Shown in pieces: positions 36,301 to 46,800 of a stretch of DNA of 64,000 nucleotides. Source of the DNA: Bemisia tabaci (Eukaryota; Arthropoda; Insecta; Hemiptera; Aleyrodidae); NCBI RefSeq assembly GCF_918797505.1, contig NC_092801.1, positions 1,798,001 to 1,862,000 of the forward strand, given 5' to 3'. The stretch's first letter is position 1; every line of letters starts with the position of its first letter. The notes under the pieces were generated by a model. It searched no databases. It was not told where the DNA came from and saw only the letters and a list, made by a program, of their open reading frames with translations. Made by a program: the position numbers and the translations under genes.

Positions 36301-36500
36301 AAAACACTGAGCTCGAAATTTTTTATCCCCCCCCCCCCGAAATCGAGAAAAATTGACAGGGGTACCATGGAGTAAAATTTCGGGGTCAATTTTGAAAGTT
36401 CTGCGATCGGGCTGAAATCGACGAAAAACGCATGTTCGGGGAACTTTCGCATAAATGTCAAAAATGAGTTTGATTCTCTGGTCTAAAATGGGAGACAATG
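36301..36500. repeat. Inverted diverged partial unit of the 332-bp satellite
   Basis: Read in reverse complement, this stretch follows the order of the satellite unit (the GACCAGA part, the GCGAAAGTTC part, TTTCAGCCCGATC, then ATGGTACCCCTGTC). It lacks about 70 bp and has clear divergence plus a C-homopolymer. It caps the right side of the array in opposite orientation. Confidence 0.85.
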
Positions 36501-37514
36501 GATTGACTAAATTTTGAGTGTCAAAATCGGAAATCCGTTACAACTTTATCATATATTTAAGAGTGGTGTCCAAGTAAAGTTAGTGGAAAACTTCCTGTCT
36601 TCCCACCCCTTGGACTTACCGTCGCAGTAATGCTACTCCACATTGCAAGAAAAATTATTAAAGGAAATATGCTTATATTACAATACCTTTAAGTATTTTT
36701 TCTTTTCTTCTTCCTTTGGTCCTGTAAACTCGGGGCGCCCTGCCTCTGTACCTAAATGTTTTTTTTATCGTAAAGAAAAACCAACTATTCCAAGCCACTT
36801 ATGTAGCCGCTTTTACTTTTTCTTTTTCTTGATAACTTATCAAGTCTTCTTTAAAGAATTGATTTTCTGTGGATGCTAGAAAAATACTTTTAGATTTGAT
36901 CAATGCCTCGAAATGGATTCACTTTGTTGTCGTAAAGCAAAAGGGATGAAATTTTCCAGCTCCTCATTATTTTTTGCCCATGGTTTCAGAACATTCCGTC
37001 GACGACTTTTTGTCCAGTAGTTTTCGTTCACGCGTAAAATAAGCTACAGTGAGTTGGTTCAAGCGTTATTTTTTAGTCCGTATGTACAATTATATTGACA
37101 ATAATGAAATGAGAAAATTGAGAGAGAATGATGTGTTCCTATGGGAACCCATTTTTTAAATGGGTTTCTTTTTTTGATTCATCTTTTCAAAAAGTCATTG
37201 GTGAATATTTGGTTTTATTTCCATCCTCAAAATATTGGATATAATATATACCTTTACACATCATACCTTTCTTTTCTCTTTTTAATGAAAATATTACTTC
37301 ATTTTGAAGACATTTACAATTTTAAAACAGTAGATATTTGTAATACCTTTTGCAAGCGATGGCATTGATATTGATCTCAATGAGAAAGGAACTAGAGAAA
37401 GCTGAATAAAAGAAGAAAAAAAACCAAGAAGCACGCAATCATTGGTTTTCATCCATTTGCACATCGATATTTTACAGTTAAGTACGTCCAATTCTGAGCG
37501 TTTGGTTGCGCATA
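36501..37514. other. Intergenic, nothing recognised
   Basis: This is AT-rich sequence with short open frames only. No domain, splice pattern or repeat boundary is evident. Confidence 0.5.
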
Positions 37515-37708
37515 TGTCGCAGGCATTTAACAATTTTAGGCGAATAGCCATCTGCCTAAACATAGCGATCATGCCTATTTGCCCAGGCAGATGACCATTT
37601 TCCTAGGCAGTTTGCTTTTTGCCTAGGCTGCCACAAGGCCGCTGCTTTTTGCTTCTTATTCGCCTAGGCAAATGGCTATTCACCTAAAATTGTTAAATGC
37701 CTGCGACA
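37515..37708. mobile_element. Foldback with CGCCTAGGCAAATGGC-type internal repeats
   Basis: TGTCGCAGGCATTTAAC at the left is mirrored by GTTAAATGCCTGCGACA at the right, perfectly over 17 bp and imperfectly further in. The interior repeats a GCCTAGGCA/TGCCTAGG motif in both orientations, giving several alternative hairpins. Confidence 0.75.
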
Positions 37709-37994
37709 CACACACCACGATGCAGCACAGTGAAAGCACAAAATATAAAAGAAAACATTTAAGTGCTTTGGAAATCATGAAATTTGACCAAGAACTACCT
37801 TAATATTTACAACAACACACAGTAAGTATATTTTCTTTAAATACATATTTTTTTCCATCAATTTAAGTGAGAATAATCCATGTCGAATGTGCGAACATTT
37901 CAAAAATTATGAGTTGAAAAACGCTGACTCCGCGAGTTTAAATATTAGAGCCTAACACAGAGCGGAGCGGCATGCTGCAGCGCGAAGCGCGCAC

Positions 37995-38070
37995 TGGCGC
38001 CTACAAACCTAAGGGGATACTTCACGCATTGCGCAATGCTTTAAGTATCCCCTTAGGTTTGTAGGCGCCA
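37995..38070. repeat. Perfect 28-bp-stem hairpin
   Basis: TGGCGCCTACAAACC...GATACTT and its exact reverse complement flank a 20-base loop that itself contains the palindrome GCATTGCGCAATGC. It is embedded in GC-rich, CpG-rich sequence (CGCGAAGCGCGCA on the left, CTGGCCGGCCGCG on the right) unlike the AT-rich surroundings. Confidence 0.85.
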
Positions 38071-38099
38071 ATGCGCGTCTCGTGCTGGCCGGCCGCGTG

Positions 38100-39338
38100 C
38101 CACGGCGCTTCAAGCAACTATTTCACCACAGAAGTGTTGCACAGTGTCATACGAAATTGAAGGCGCTCCAACATATTAAGAACGACGGACATCCTTCAAG
38201 AGTACGGAGCTTTCTCGCAAAATAAATAAAGATGGAGGTGTCGTCAGATGAGTTGGCATTTGTTTACTTCGGTTTGCAACCGCGGACGAAAAATTTAGGC
38301 CTCTGCAAAGACCGTTGTTCGCTACTATCCACCTTAAGAACATCCGTCTCATGACCGTTTCGTAAAAAAAAAGCTACGTATCAGTTATGATCCGCGACTT
38401 TTATGTGGCTGTGATTTTATTGTGGCTAAAAATTAAAGTGTTACAAGGTTTGGAAGTATTAACAAACTTATTTAGGCTTGTGTTCTTGCTTTTGCGAGAG
38501 TTGGATGTTTTCAGGAGGATAGCAGTGACGCGAAAACGCTTGCAAACCGAAAGTAGACAAATGCAACGTATCTGACGACAGCTCTACCTACTACAGCACA
38601 AAAAGAGAGCGGTAGTACAAAAACTCACCGAGTCCTAGCATCCGTATTTAATAACGTTTAGCATAATTTTTGAATTTTGTTAGAGAAAAAAGTGACTCGA
38701 TTTAGGCAGAGACATTCTTCAGTATGCCATCAAGAAGATTTGATTTTGAATCAAGAATAAAATCGCTGAAAGCTGGTTTCTCATTGATGTACTAAAGTGA
38801 CTTTCTTTTTATATAGCATCTTTTCTTTCACACAAGCATTATTTTCTTTATCGATTCAAAAGGAAATCTTCTCGGCGGTAAATTTGAGCATATTTCTGTT
38901 AAAATCAAGTCACTTTTCCCTCTACTGAAGTCAAAAATCATTCAATCAGTTTTTAACTAGAAAAATGCGAATATCTCGTAAACCGTTGGTTAGAATGTCC
39001 CTTATTTTTCAAAGTTGAAAAATTTACAGTTGGTCGTAGAGCAAAACGGACGAACTTTGGCTGGTCCTCATCACTCTTCTGACTACTTCGCACCCCTCAG
39101 GCCCATGGGGTCGGGAGAAACCTGCGGTCAATTTTAATTTTTAAACTTATCATCAGCCAACAACAGGTGTTTCCATCATCTAATTTGTAGTAGACTAGCC
39201 TAAATCATGGTATTTTTTATGAATATACCAGTAAAGGAGGCATACGGTGAATAGGTCCTCTAATCATCTCATTCACTCGAGATCCCAAATCTACTAGTTT
39301 TTCTTCAGAGAGTACCAGGAAAGGAGGGACTGTTGATA
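38100..39338. other. Intergenic, possible degraded element
   Basis: A 62-codon open frame (38387-38575), rich in leucine then arginine, is not recognised and stops early. The rest is AT-rich with no supported feature. Confidence 0.3.
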
Positions 39339-39591
39339 CTGCTGTGCTAAGGAAAAACGCCGTATGAACCGTCAGACGTTGCCAAATTTCCTATGATACA
39401 ACACGACTTTCCCGGTATATTTTTGAATATTTCTATTCCAATTTTTTAGATCATTTTGTTCGCAATTTCACTCAAAGTTCCTGAAAATTTCAGGGAAAAA
39501 TATTCATACATTTCCTCAATAATAGACATTTCAGAGAGGGAAATTTGGCAACTCTCGAATGTTCATACGGCGTTTTTCCTTACCACGGCAG
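39339..39591. mobile_element. Foldback MITE, CTGCTGTG/CACGGCAG ends
   Basis: The left arm (CTGCTGTGCTAAGGAAAAACGCCGTATGAAC) is mirrored by the right arm ending ...CCTTACCACGGCAG. Arms are about 60 bp, with weaker inner symmetry. Related fragments occur at 25-130 and 20735-20830. Confidence 0.75.
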
Positions 39592-39890
39592 GTTAGGTCT
39601 TTTCATCATCAGACACAGAGTGGGAGTCGTGATTCCCTTTTGCGACACATGAAAATTTGTTTTAAAAAAATGGGAAAATGAAATGATAATGGAAGAGACA
39701 TGAAAATTAGGAAACAAATCATTTATTCAAGAATCGACAAAAGAATTATCAAAACATTCGAGACATCGATTGACCATCCCCAATACTGGGACAGGCCTTC
39801 CTTTCAATTTCCTCAAGAAGAAGAAGTCGTCGCTTGGCTGACACAAAGGCGTAACTGCACATTGAGATGAGCCCGGAAAAGCATTGAATG

Positions 39891-40390
39891 GAGATGTTGC
39901 ATGTGTGAGGGATTTGTGATTTGACAGTTGTTTCTTGTGTAAAAGTTCGCGAGAAACACGATGGTGCCACTGGTTTTCTCTCAAATCAACTCCCAAGCGC
40001 AAAAAAAGCTCTCAAAGTGAGGCCAAAATGGAAGGGATATCCCGCCCTACCCTGAGAGTCCACCTCTACATCAAAACAAACTCTCCATGCAAAGATAGGG
40101 AGCAAATACATTGACAGGGCTGCCACTTTATTTGGGGACTCTAAAACTGAAAACACGGCATCACTGCTAATGTATTTGCTCCTTATCTTTGCATTTAGAG
40201 TTCGTCTTGATATAGAGGTGGACTCTCAGGATAGCGTGCGATAATCCTTTCATTACAGCCTCAACTTCGAGAGCTTTTTTTGAGCTTGGGAGTTGATTTT
40301 AGAGAAAACCAGTGGCACCATCGTGTTTCTCGCAAACTTTTACATAAGAATCAACAGTCAAATCGCAAATCCCTCACACATGCAACATCT
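39891..40390. mobile_element. Foldback element with 9-bp target duplication (copy 2)
   Basis: The element starts GAGATGTTGCATG and ends CATGCAACATCTC; CATTGAATG lies directly on both sides, a 9-bp target site duplication. Arms are about 230 bp and the family matches 24379-25026. A 9-bp duplication is typical of Mutator-like elements (8 bp would suggest hAT). No transposase is present. Confidence 0.8.
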
Positions 40391-41090
40391 CCATTGAATG
40401 GAGGACAGGGTTCTTTGCAAGTGTAGTTACGCCCTTATATCAGGTAGGCGACGAAGTGTCGAACTCAGTATGAGATAGTAAGGAAAATATATAACTTGGA
40501 GAACCTCTTTTAAAGGTTTTCTTTAAATCGAGGTAATTTTTTTTTTCGGGGGGGGGGGGGGGACTATGTATTCAGCACATCTCCGTTGACAAATTTACAA
40601 TTATTTTATTTATACAAATCCTGTACAATTAAATACAACAGAAGTGATAACAATTAAATACTTACATACTTTAAAACTAGTTAACCAAATTACAAGACTA
40701 TTATGAACTAGGTGTGTCGATTAATAGGTATAATATTTTTCTAAGAACATCTCTTGACGCAAGATACTACAATTTAGGTGTTCTTTTCATAATCAAATAA
40801 TATTTTATTGCTTTAATTCTTCTTGTTTCATTTACCTATTCAGTTCCGCAATGTAGGTATGTAAAATTGAAAGAGAATAAAATTGAATCCGATTTAAATA
40901 ATTCTGTATTTTTTTCCGAATCCCAGTTTCCATTACTACAACCAACAATAAATTGCTTTGAAAGACTTTCTTAACACTCTCTTTTGCAGAGATGCATCCC
41001 AACAGATATTGATACCTACAACTGGGATCAAGGAGAGGTCTCGCATTTTTCACATTTGTCGCAGTTTCACATTTTGCTCATGAAATTAGG
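40391..41090. other. Intergenic, nothing recognised
   Basis: This is AT-rich sequence with a G homopolymer at 40549-40561. There is no supported gene or repeat boundary. Confidence 0.45.
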
Positions 41091-41217
41091 CAATTGGACT
41101 GCATTTTGCAATTCAAAGCTATAAATTCTGGCTCATCTGAAAAAAATATCTATGTCTATAGGGAAAACTAATGGCACATACGTTGTTTGATCTTAATTGC
41201 AAAATGCAGTACAATTG
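41091..41217. mobile_element. Small foldback, CAATTGGACTGCATTTTGC ends
   Basis: The left end CAATTGGACTGCATTTTGCAATT is mirrored, with one mismatch, by the right end finishing CAATTG at 41217. The interior is unrelated single-copy-looking sequence. Confidence 0.7.
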
Positions 41218-41680
41218 AACAACTTACTATTTCTGCTGAAGTTCAAGCACTAAGACAGCCGATCTTCTGTCTCACTCTAAAAGTGCGTAAACTTTTTTAA
41301 CACTGACTCGACAATTATTTGGACAATCAGCAATACCCCATGTAGCAGAGTTTTCAAGGATAGAAATTCGATAAAGATAAATTGCAATTCAGAAGCTATT
41401 AAATATGTGAAAATTGTGTGATGAAAATGCGCATTAGGCATACCTGCAACATGGCGAAGAGGATAAAAAAAAGAATAAGCGATCACCCGTTAGGATGGAT
41501 ACACCCTAACCAGTAATATCATGAGCCTACATACGCTTTTTTCTCGACAAAATGGAAGCCACTACACAGTAAAAAATGTGGGTCCTCCGAGTTTACTGTG
41601 TTTCCGTGGATAAATTTCTGCACGTTCAACGCATACAAAATCTCGGCCTTATTAACCCTCTCTCTGTAATTTTAACACTT

Positions 41681-42399
41681 AGTCCAAGTGCCTGGTAAGT
41701 CTACCTGGAATTTTGGGTACACAGCTATTTTTTTTTGGCTTACATTATGTTTTTTGGGTCGCTGAATCCGAATCTGAAGTTTCCTACCGCGTATCTGGTG
41801 AGCATTTTCCGCCATTTTGAAAAAATGACCTAAAAAGGCCTTTTTTTGCGGTTGTTTTTTATATAGCGGCTACGCATAAGAAAAATTCCCGGATTTAGTT
41901 AATGTTTTGAATAGCTGACATAATTTGGAAGAAAATGGTGTATACATATGCTAGGTTTGCTTAAAAATTGAAGAAGATACAGCATCGTGAACGTCGCGCC
42001 CATTCACGTTTTCGCGGCGCATCCGTCAACGCGCGATCCGGCTCGCCGCGGTCAGCCGAGTTCCGAGGCGTTCCAAAGTTCCGAGATCCGAGGTTCCTCA
42101 ATTTTTGAGCAAACCTAGCATATTCATATACCATTTTCTTCCAAATTATGTCAGCTATTCAAAACATTAACTAAATCCGGGACCTTTTTCTCATGCGTGG
42201 CCGCTATATCAAAAAAACCGCAAAAAAAGGCCTTTTAGGTCATTTATTGAAATGGCGGAAAATTCTCACCAGATACGCGGTAGGAAACTTCATATTCAGA
42301 TTCAGCGACCCAAAAACATAAAGTAAGCCAAAAAAATCGCTGTGTACCCGAAATTCTAGGTAGCCTCATTTTTAGCTAACAGGCGCCTGGACTAACTGT
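41681..42399. mobile_element. 719-bp foldback with a GC-rich loop
   Basis: Arms of about 290 bp start near ACTTAGTCCA and end near TGGACTAACTG, with inner blocks such as GGGTACACAGC, CCGCGTATCTGGTGAG and AAAAAAGGCCTTTT in mirrored order. The unpaired centre (about 41975-42095) is strikingly CpG-rich (GTCGCGCCC, CGCGGCGCATCC, GCTCGCCGCGG). Confidence 0.75.
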
Positions 42400-43250
42400 C
42401 AACACAATAACGTATATACTTGTTTTTGGTACGTGCCGGCCGGCCCATTCCTTTTTTTTCCTTCAATTTTTTTTCAACTTTATGACGATTATTTGTGTTT
42501 TGTATCTTTAAAGAAAAAAATCATTACAGTTTTCAAAGGGACGTCTTTGATTTTCAAACAAAGAGATATACTAAAAGTCAAGTAATGGTTGGTGTCTCTA
42601 CAGCGATGAATTGGAAAGTTTCAAAGAATTTTGCCCCGAGGTGGACAAATTTAAGGGAAGATGGGCCGTTTTGATATCACTTCTTTTAAAAGATGGATCA
42701 AAACGTGTTCTAGACCATTATACGTTTTAGTTATTTGTTTTTTTTTTTTTTTTTTTTTGGAAAAAGCTTTGCGATGTATATTGCATTGGCATTAAGGGGG
42801 AAATTGGGCCGTTTTGATATCACCTACTTTGAAATGATGAATTCAAACGGCAGAGCTATCGTATGTTTTTGGTATTTTGGTATAATTTGTTCTTAAAATA
42901 ATAATCAGAGAGTTTTTTGGGATTGGGCCAAAATTTTGTACAATTAGATTCTCAAAAAGTCTAATTGTAAACAGGATCGCGTATACTGTCAAAAATTGAA
43001 TTTTTCACACCCCAGTAACATGCGGCGGGCTTCTCCTTGTTGAAAGGGGTCGAAAAACGTCATAAACAGACTTATTTTTCAAATACGGGAGAATCTCCCA
43101 GTTTCCATTATAGTAGTAAAAGGGGATTAAAGAAAAATAGGGGTCACATTTCGTACCCTCTGGACGTTACAAGGTATGATAGAAAAACAAATTGAAAAAT
43201 AAAATGTAATAAATGGTTACGAGCTTTTAGAGCCAAAGTAAGTGGGAGCC
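42400..43250. other. Intergenic, nothing recognised
   Basis: It contains a T homopolymer (about 42738-42758) and two similar phrases (GGGCCGTTTTGATATCAC at 42664 and about 42808) that suggest an old local duplication. No gene was seen. Confidence 0.4.
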
Positions 43251-43490
43251 TCAACGTTTCCCGCTCCTTTTTATATTTCAAAGACGTCTCGGTTTTCCCG
43301 CAATCCTCTTGACGAATCAGATTGGCGGCTTCATTTGTTTTCTCTTTGGCTGTGACGTAGCGTAGAAAAGTACATTCCTCCGCTAGCCACCACATTGTGT
43401 ACTTTCTCTATACGTTACTAAGCACGTGCGTGCGTGGAACTGTGAAGTGAATTCGTTTTCCTGTCCGTACTTCATAACTGGTAATCGAAA
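43251..43490 (+). promoter_or_regulatory. Putative promoter / 5' UTR of the small coiled-coil gene
   Basis: It is less AT-rich than its flanks and contains an inverted CCAAT box (GATTGGCGG, about 43320), a TGACGTAG CRE-like site (about 43354) and CACGTGCGTGCG. It directly precedes an ATG that is followed by a consensus splice donor. The assignment rests on that neighbour only. Confidence 0.3.
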
Positions 43491-43541
43491 ATGAAGAGAG
43501 TAAACGTAAAGCAGAACGATCTCGATTCTCTAATCCCTAGA
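43491..43541 (+). CDS. Small unknown gene, exon 1 (17 codons)
   Basis: The ATG in the context CGAAAATGA, with A at -3, opens a 17-codon frame (M-K-R-V-N-V-K-Q ... L-I-P-R) that ends in phase 0 at a near-perfect donor, AGA|GTAAGTAT. Read through, the frame stops eight codons later. Exon 2 is proposed at 52984, where a phase-0 exon begins. The function is not recognised. The proposed intron carries the hAT element and much other repeat sequence. Confidence 0.4.
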
Positions 43542-43803
43542 GTAAGTATCATGGCTCATTTTTAACAATACATTACACAATCCAATTCAATCTGCAGAAC
43601 TTGCAGAACCCTTGCTGAAATAAATGAATAAATATGATGTCTTGAAGGTGCTGAGTTTTGAAAAACATGTCCCTTCAAATAATGTGATTGTAATACACGC
43701 CTCTACGAAGAGTCCCCAAACAAAGTAACAGGATATTCCCAACCTTTTCCCCTTATGATATAGAGTACTATGTGAGGCGATAACTTTTGGGAACATACCA
43801 TGT

Positions 43804-46800
43804 CAGGGCCGGATTAAGGGGGGGGCCCAAGGTGCCATGGCACCGGGCGGCAAATTTTTGGGGGCGGCAAATTTCGGATTTTTTTTTTTTTTTCATAGAA
43901 AAAGAAAGGAGAGAGAAAAAAATTAGGGAAAAACTACTGGGAAGCGGCGGGGCAGTGGGGCACGGACTTCCATTTCGAATTGGTTCCATCTTCGGGTGAT
44001 AGTCATCTCAATCCACTCACTCTGAAAATCATGCGCCACTTCAAGGCGGAAATTTTGCCGCCTAGTAAGTAAGAAACCATTTTTTGACTCTCTCTGCAAA
44101 ATTACACAGAATTTTATTTGTATTTATGCTCTATGAACTATGAGGGGAGAGCCACCTTTTGCAGCGACTTTATTGCCTCGTGCTCGTAAGACTCGATCTT
44201 TTCTTTCGTTTCTTTTATTTTTTTTTTCGTGGTACGAATTTGCCACCGCGAAAACTTTCCTTCACGAAAATCGAAAAAATGACTCCGTGATGCAGCATTG
44301 CTCCGAGAGCGGTGTTGCGTCCAATTCGACGCCGAAATTCGGCTAGCGAACGCCCAGCGGAATCGCGCCTTCATCGGAGATCGCGATCGCCGCCAGCGGC
44401 GCCAGCGGCCGGCACCAGACAGTCCCCAGGCAGACAGCTCAACTTCCCCTCCCCCCCCCCCATCCTTCTACTCCTCGTCCAGTAGTCTGATGCTGTTCGT
44501 GGCACGTGCGCGATCAACCGGGTGTTAATTACTTATTGCATCCTCGATCCTCGGCGTAATAATTGAATTTTCGGCGTTTTGTGTGTGCGAGAGTGTTCGG
44601 CATTGACATTATATCTCAATCAGAATATCTTAAGTCGTGATTGATGTTTGTTCCGACGTCATCAGTTTTGTTTTGAAATGACTGGTAAAGCTAGTGGATT
44701 CAGAAAAAGACCCAGTGGAGCCGAAAGTAAAAGAAAGGCGGTTGAAAAGGAACGAAGAGAACAAGATGTGCTCCAGAAAACGCGTAAGCTAGACTTATTT
44801 TTTTCTTCCAACAAGCGTGCTAAAGCTGATGATAGTGAAGCCATTAGTAGCCGTCACAATGAAAATTATGTCATTTCGGGTGACTGTGATGATGAAGCTG
44901 ATGATAATGGTAGTGGTGGTGGTTGTTGTGGTGGTGGCATAGGTGATGGCAATGATGGCATAGGTGATGGCAATGATGGCATAGGTGATAGCTTCGTCTG
45001 CACAGATTCAGCAGCTGATAGACCCCAAGAGGCCCAGTGTCCAGAGGTGGTGCCAAGCTTATCGATTTCAGAGGGCGGCGACGTTGCTGCAGTCATGTCG
45101 GCTCCCGCTCCATACAGAATTGCTGACAGCAGTTCTGCTTCATTTACGCAGTGCGAAAGGCCCAGTGATGACCCCTTTTTTTGGAAAGTTAATGAAGAAA
45201 CTGTGAATTTTTTTTTGAAAAATGACTTTAATCAGAATATTGATGGAGATTTTTTAAAATCAGCACGTACTTACACGGACGGTGACCGGGTCAGGAAAAG
45301 ATATTGTAATTTGGAATTTTTCAAGAGAAAGTTACAAAACGGCATATCCATTTCCCGTGCAAATCTTGTGTATTCGCCTAGCCAGGGATCCATTTACTGT
45401 GCTCCATGTATGCTTTTCAATAGAGGTGCAACGAAATTTTCATCCGAAACAGGGTTTAGTGATTGGGCTCACGCTAGAGATAGAATCGCGGATCATGAAA
45501 ATTCTTCTTCTCACAGAGATTGCCTCATTAAATTCAGGGATTGCAAAAATGAAATTGGACGCATAGACCATGAGCTCCGTGTCCAAATTACTAAAGAACA
45601 AGAATATTGGAAAAATGTTCTCAGAAGAGTAGTGTCAGTGATTAAAAAGTTAGCCTCTCGAGGGCTTGCATTCCGCGGCACTGATGAGACATTCGGCTCG
45701 GTATCAAATGGAAATTTCATGATGTGTTTAGAACTGATCAGTGAATATGATCCATTTCTAGCCGATCATATAGCTCGGCACGGTTCAACCGGTAGAGGCA
45801 ACGTTTCTTACCTCTCTTCGACTATTTACGAGGAACTGATTGAACTTATGGGAAAATCTGTCCTAGAACACGTGGTTAAATTAGTGAAAATTGCAAAATA
45901 TTACGCGGTCATTGTTGACTCCACTCGTGATTTAAATAAAAAAGATCAGCTCACCCTACTTGTTCGCTACGTTAACACTACTGGCATACCCGAAGAACGA
46001 TTTTTAACTTTCATAGAAAATTGCGGTCACACGGGAGAAGAAATGGCAGAGAGTGTGCTTAAATACTTAGCTTTTGTTGATTTATCGATTGAAGATTGTC
46101 GGGGTCAATCTTACGACAACGCTGCTAACATGAGTGGGAAATTTAAAGGGTTACAAGCGCGCTTGAAAGCTGCCAACTCTGTAATAACGTACGTTCCGTG
46201 TGCTCTCCATTCTATGAATCTAAGCGGCTCTTCAGCAGCCGAAAGTTGTAAAATGACGGTAGTTTATTTTGATTTTTTGCAAAGTGTATACAATTTTATC
46301 TCTAGCTCCACTCACCGGTGGGCTATTTTTTTATCTTTTTGCGAAGAGGAGAAAGACAGTCGCACACTGAAAACTTTGAGCAGCACAAGATTTAATGCTC
46401 GCGAAAAAGCTTGTGAAGCTCTGAATTCGAGTGCTAAATCTCTGGCCAAAACTCTTCAATGTTTGGCCGATGATGAATCTTTAAAAGAGGTCGATCGCAT
46501 CAAAGCAAGAGCTTTTTTGCGGCAGCTGAGAAGTTTCGATATCATTTTTATGTCCATCGTTTGGAAGGCGATTTTCCTTCGATTTGGAAAAATTTTACAT
46601 GATATTCAAAGTAAACAGATGCATGTATCAAGAGCTCTCTCTCTGTACGACTCCCTAGTCGGTTTTTTGGAAGAATTAAAGACATCATTTCCGACTTATT
46701 TCGAAACGGCCAAAGAAAAACACCGCGAGCTTCGTTCTTTCAAAAATGATGACACCGGAGATGAAAGCGGGGAGGCCGATGAACGGCCAAAACGGCACAG

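Noticed and set aside
32181..36310. Repeated 61- to 119-codon open frames on both strands in the satellite
   Set aside because: They arise because one unit is reused; the 332-bp period shifts frame every unit and no start, splice or domain supports coding.
38387..38575. 62-codon leucine- then arginine-rich frame, considered as a transposase N-terminus
   Set aside because: Too short and without any conserved motif; listed only as unexplained sequence.
43144..43395. 83-codon minus-strand frame upstream of the small gene
   Set aside because: It lies over the promoter-like region, has no recognisable motif and overlaps AT-rich non-coding sequence.
44662..45096. Minus-strand frames opposite the transposase N-terminus
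   Set aside because: Low-complexity shadows of the Gly/Asp repeat region of the hAT transposase.
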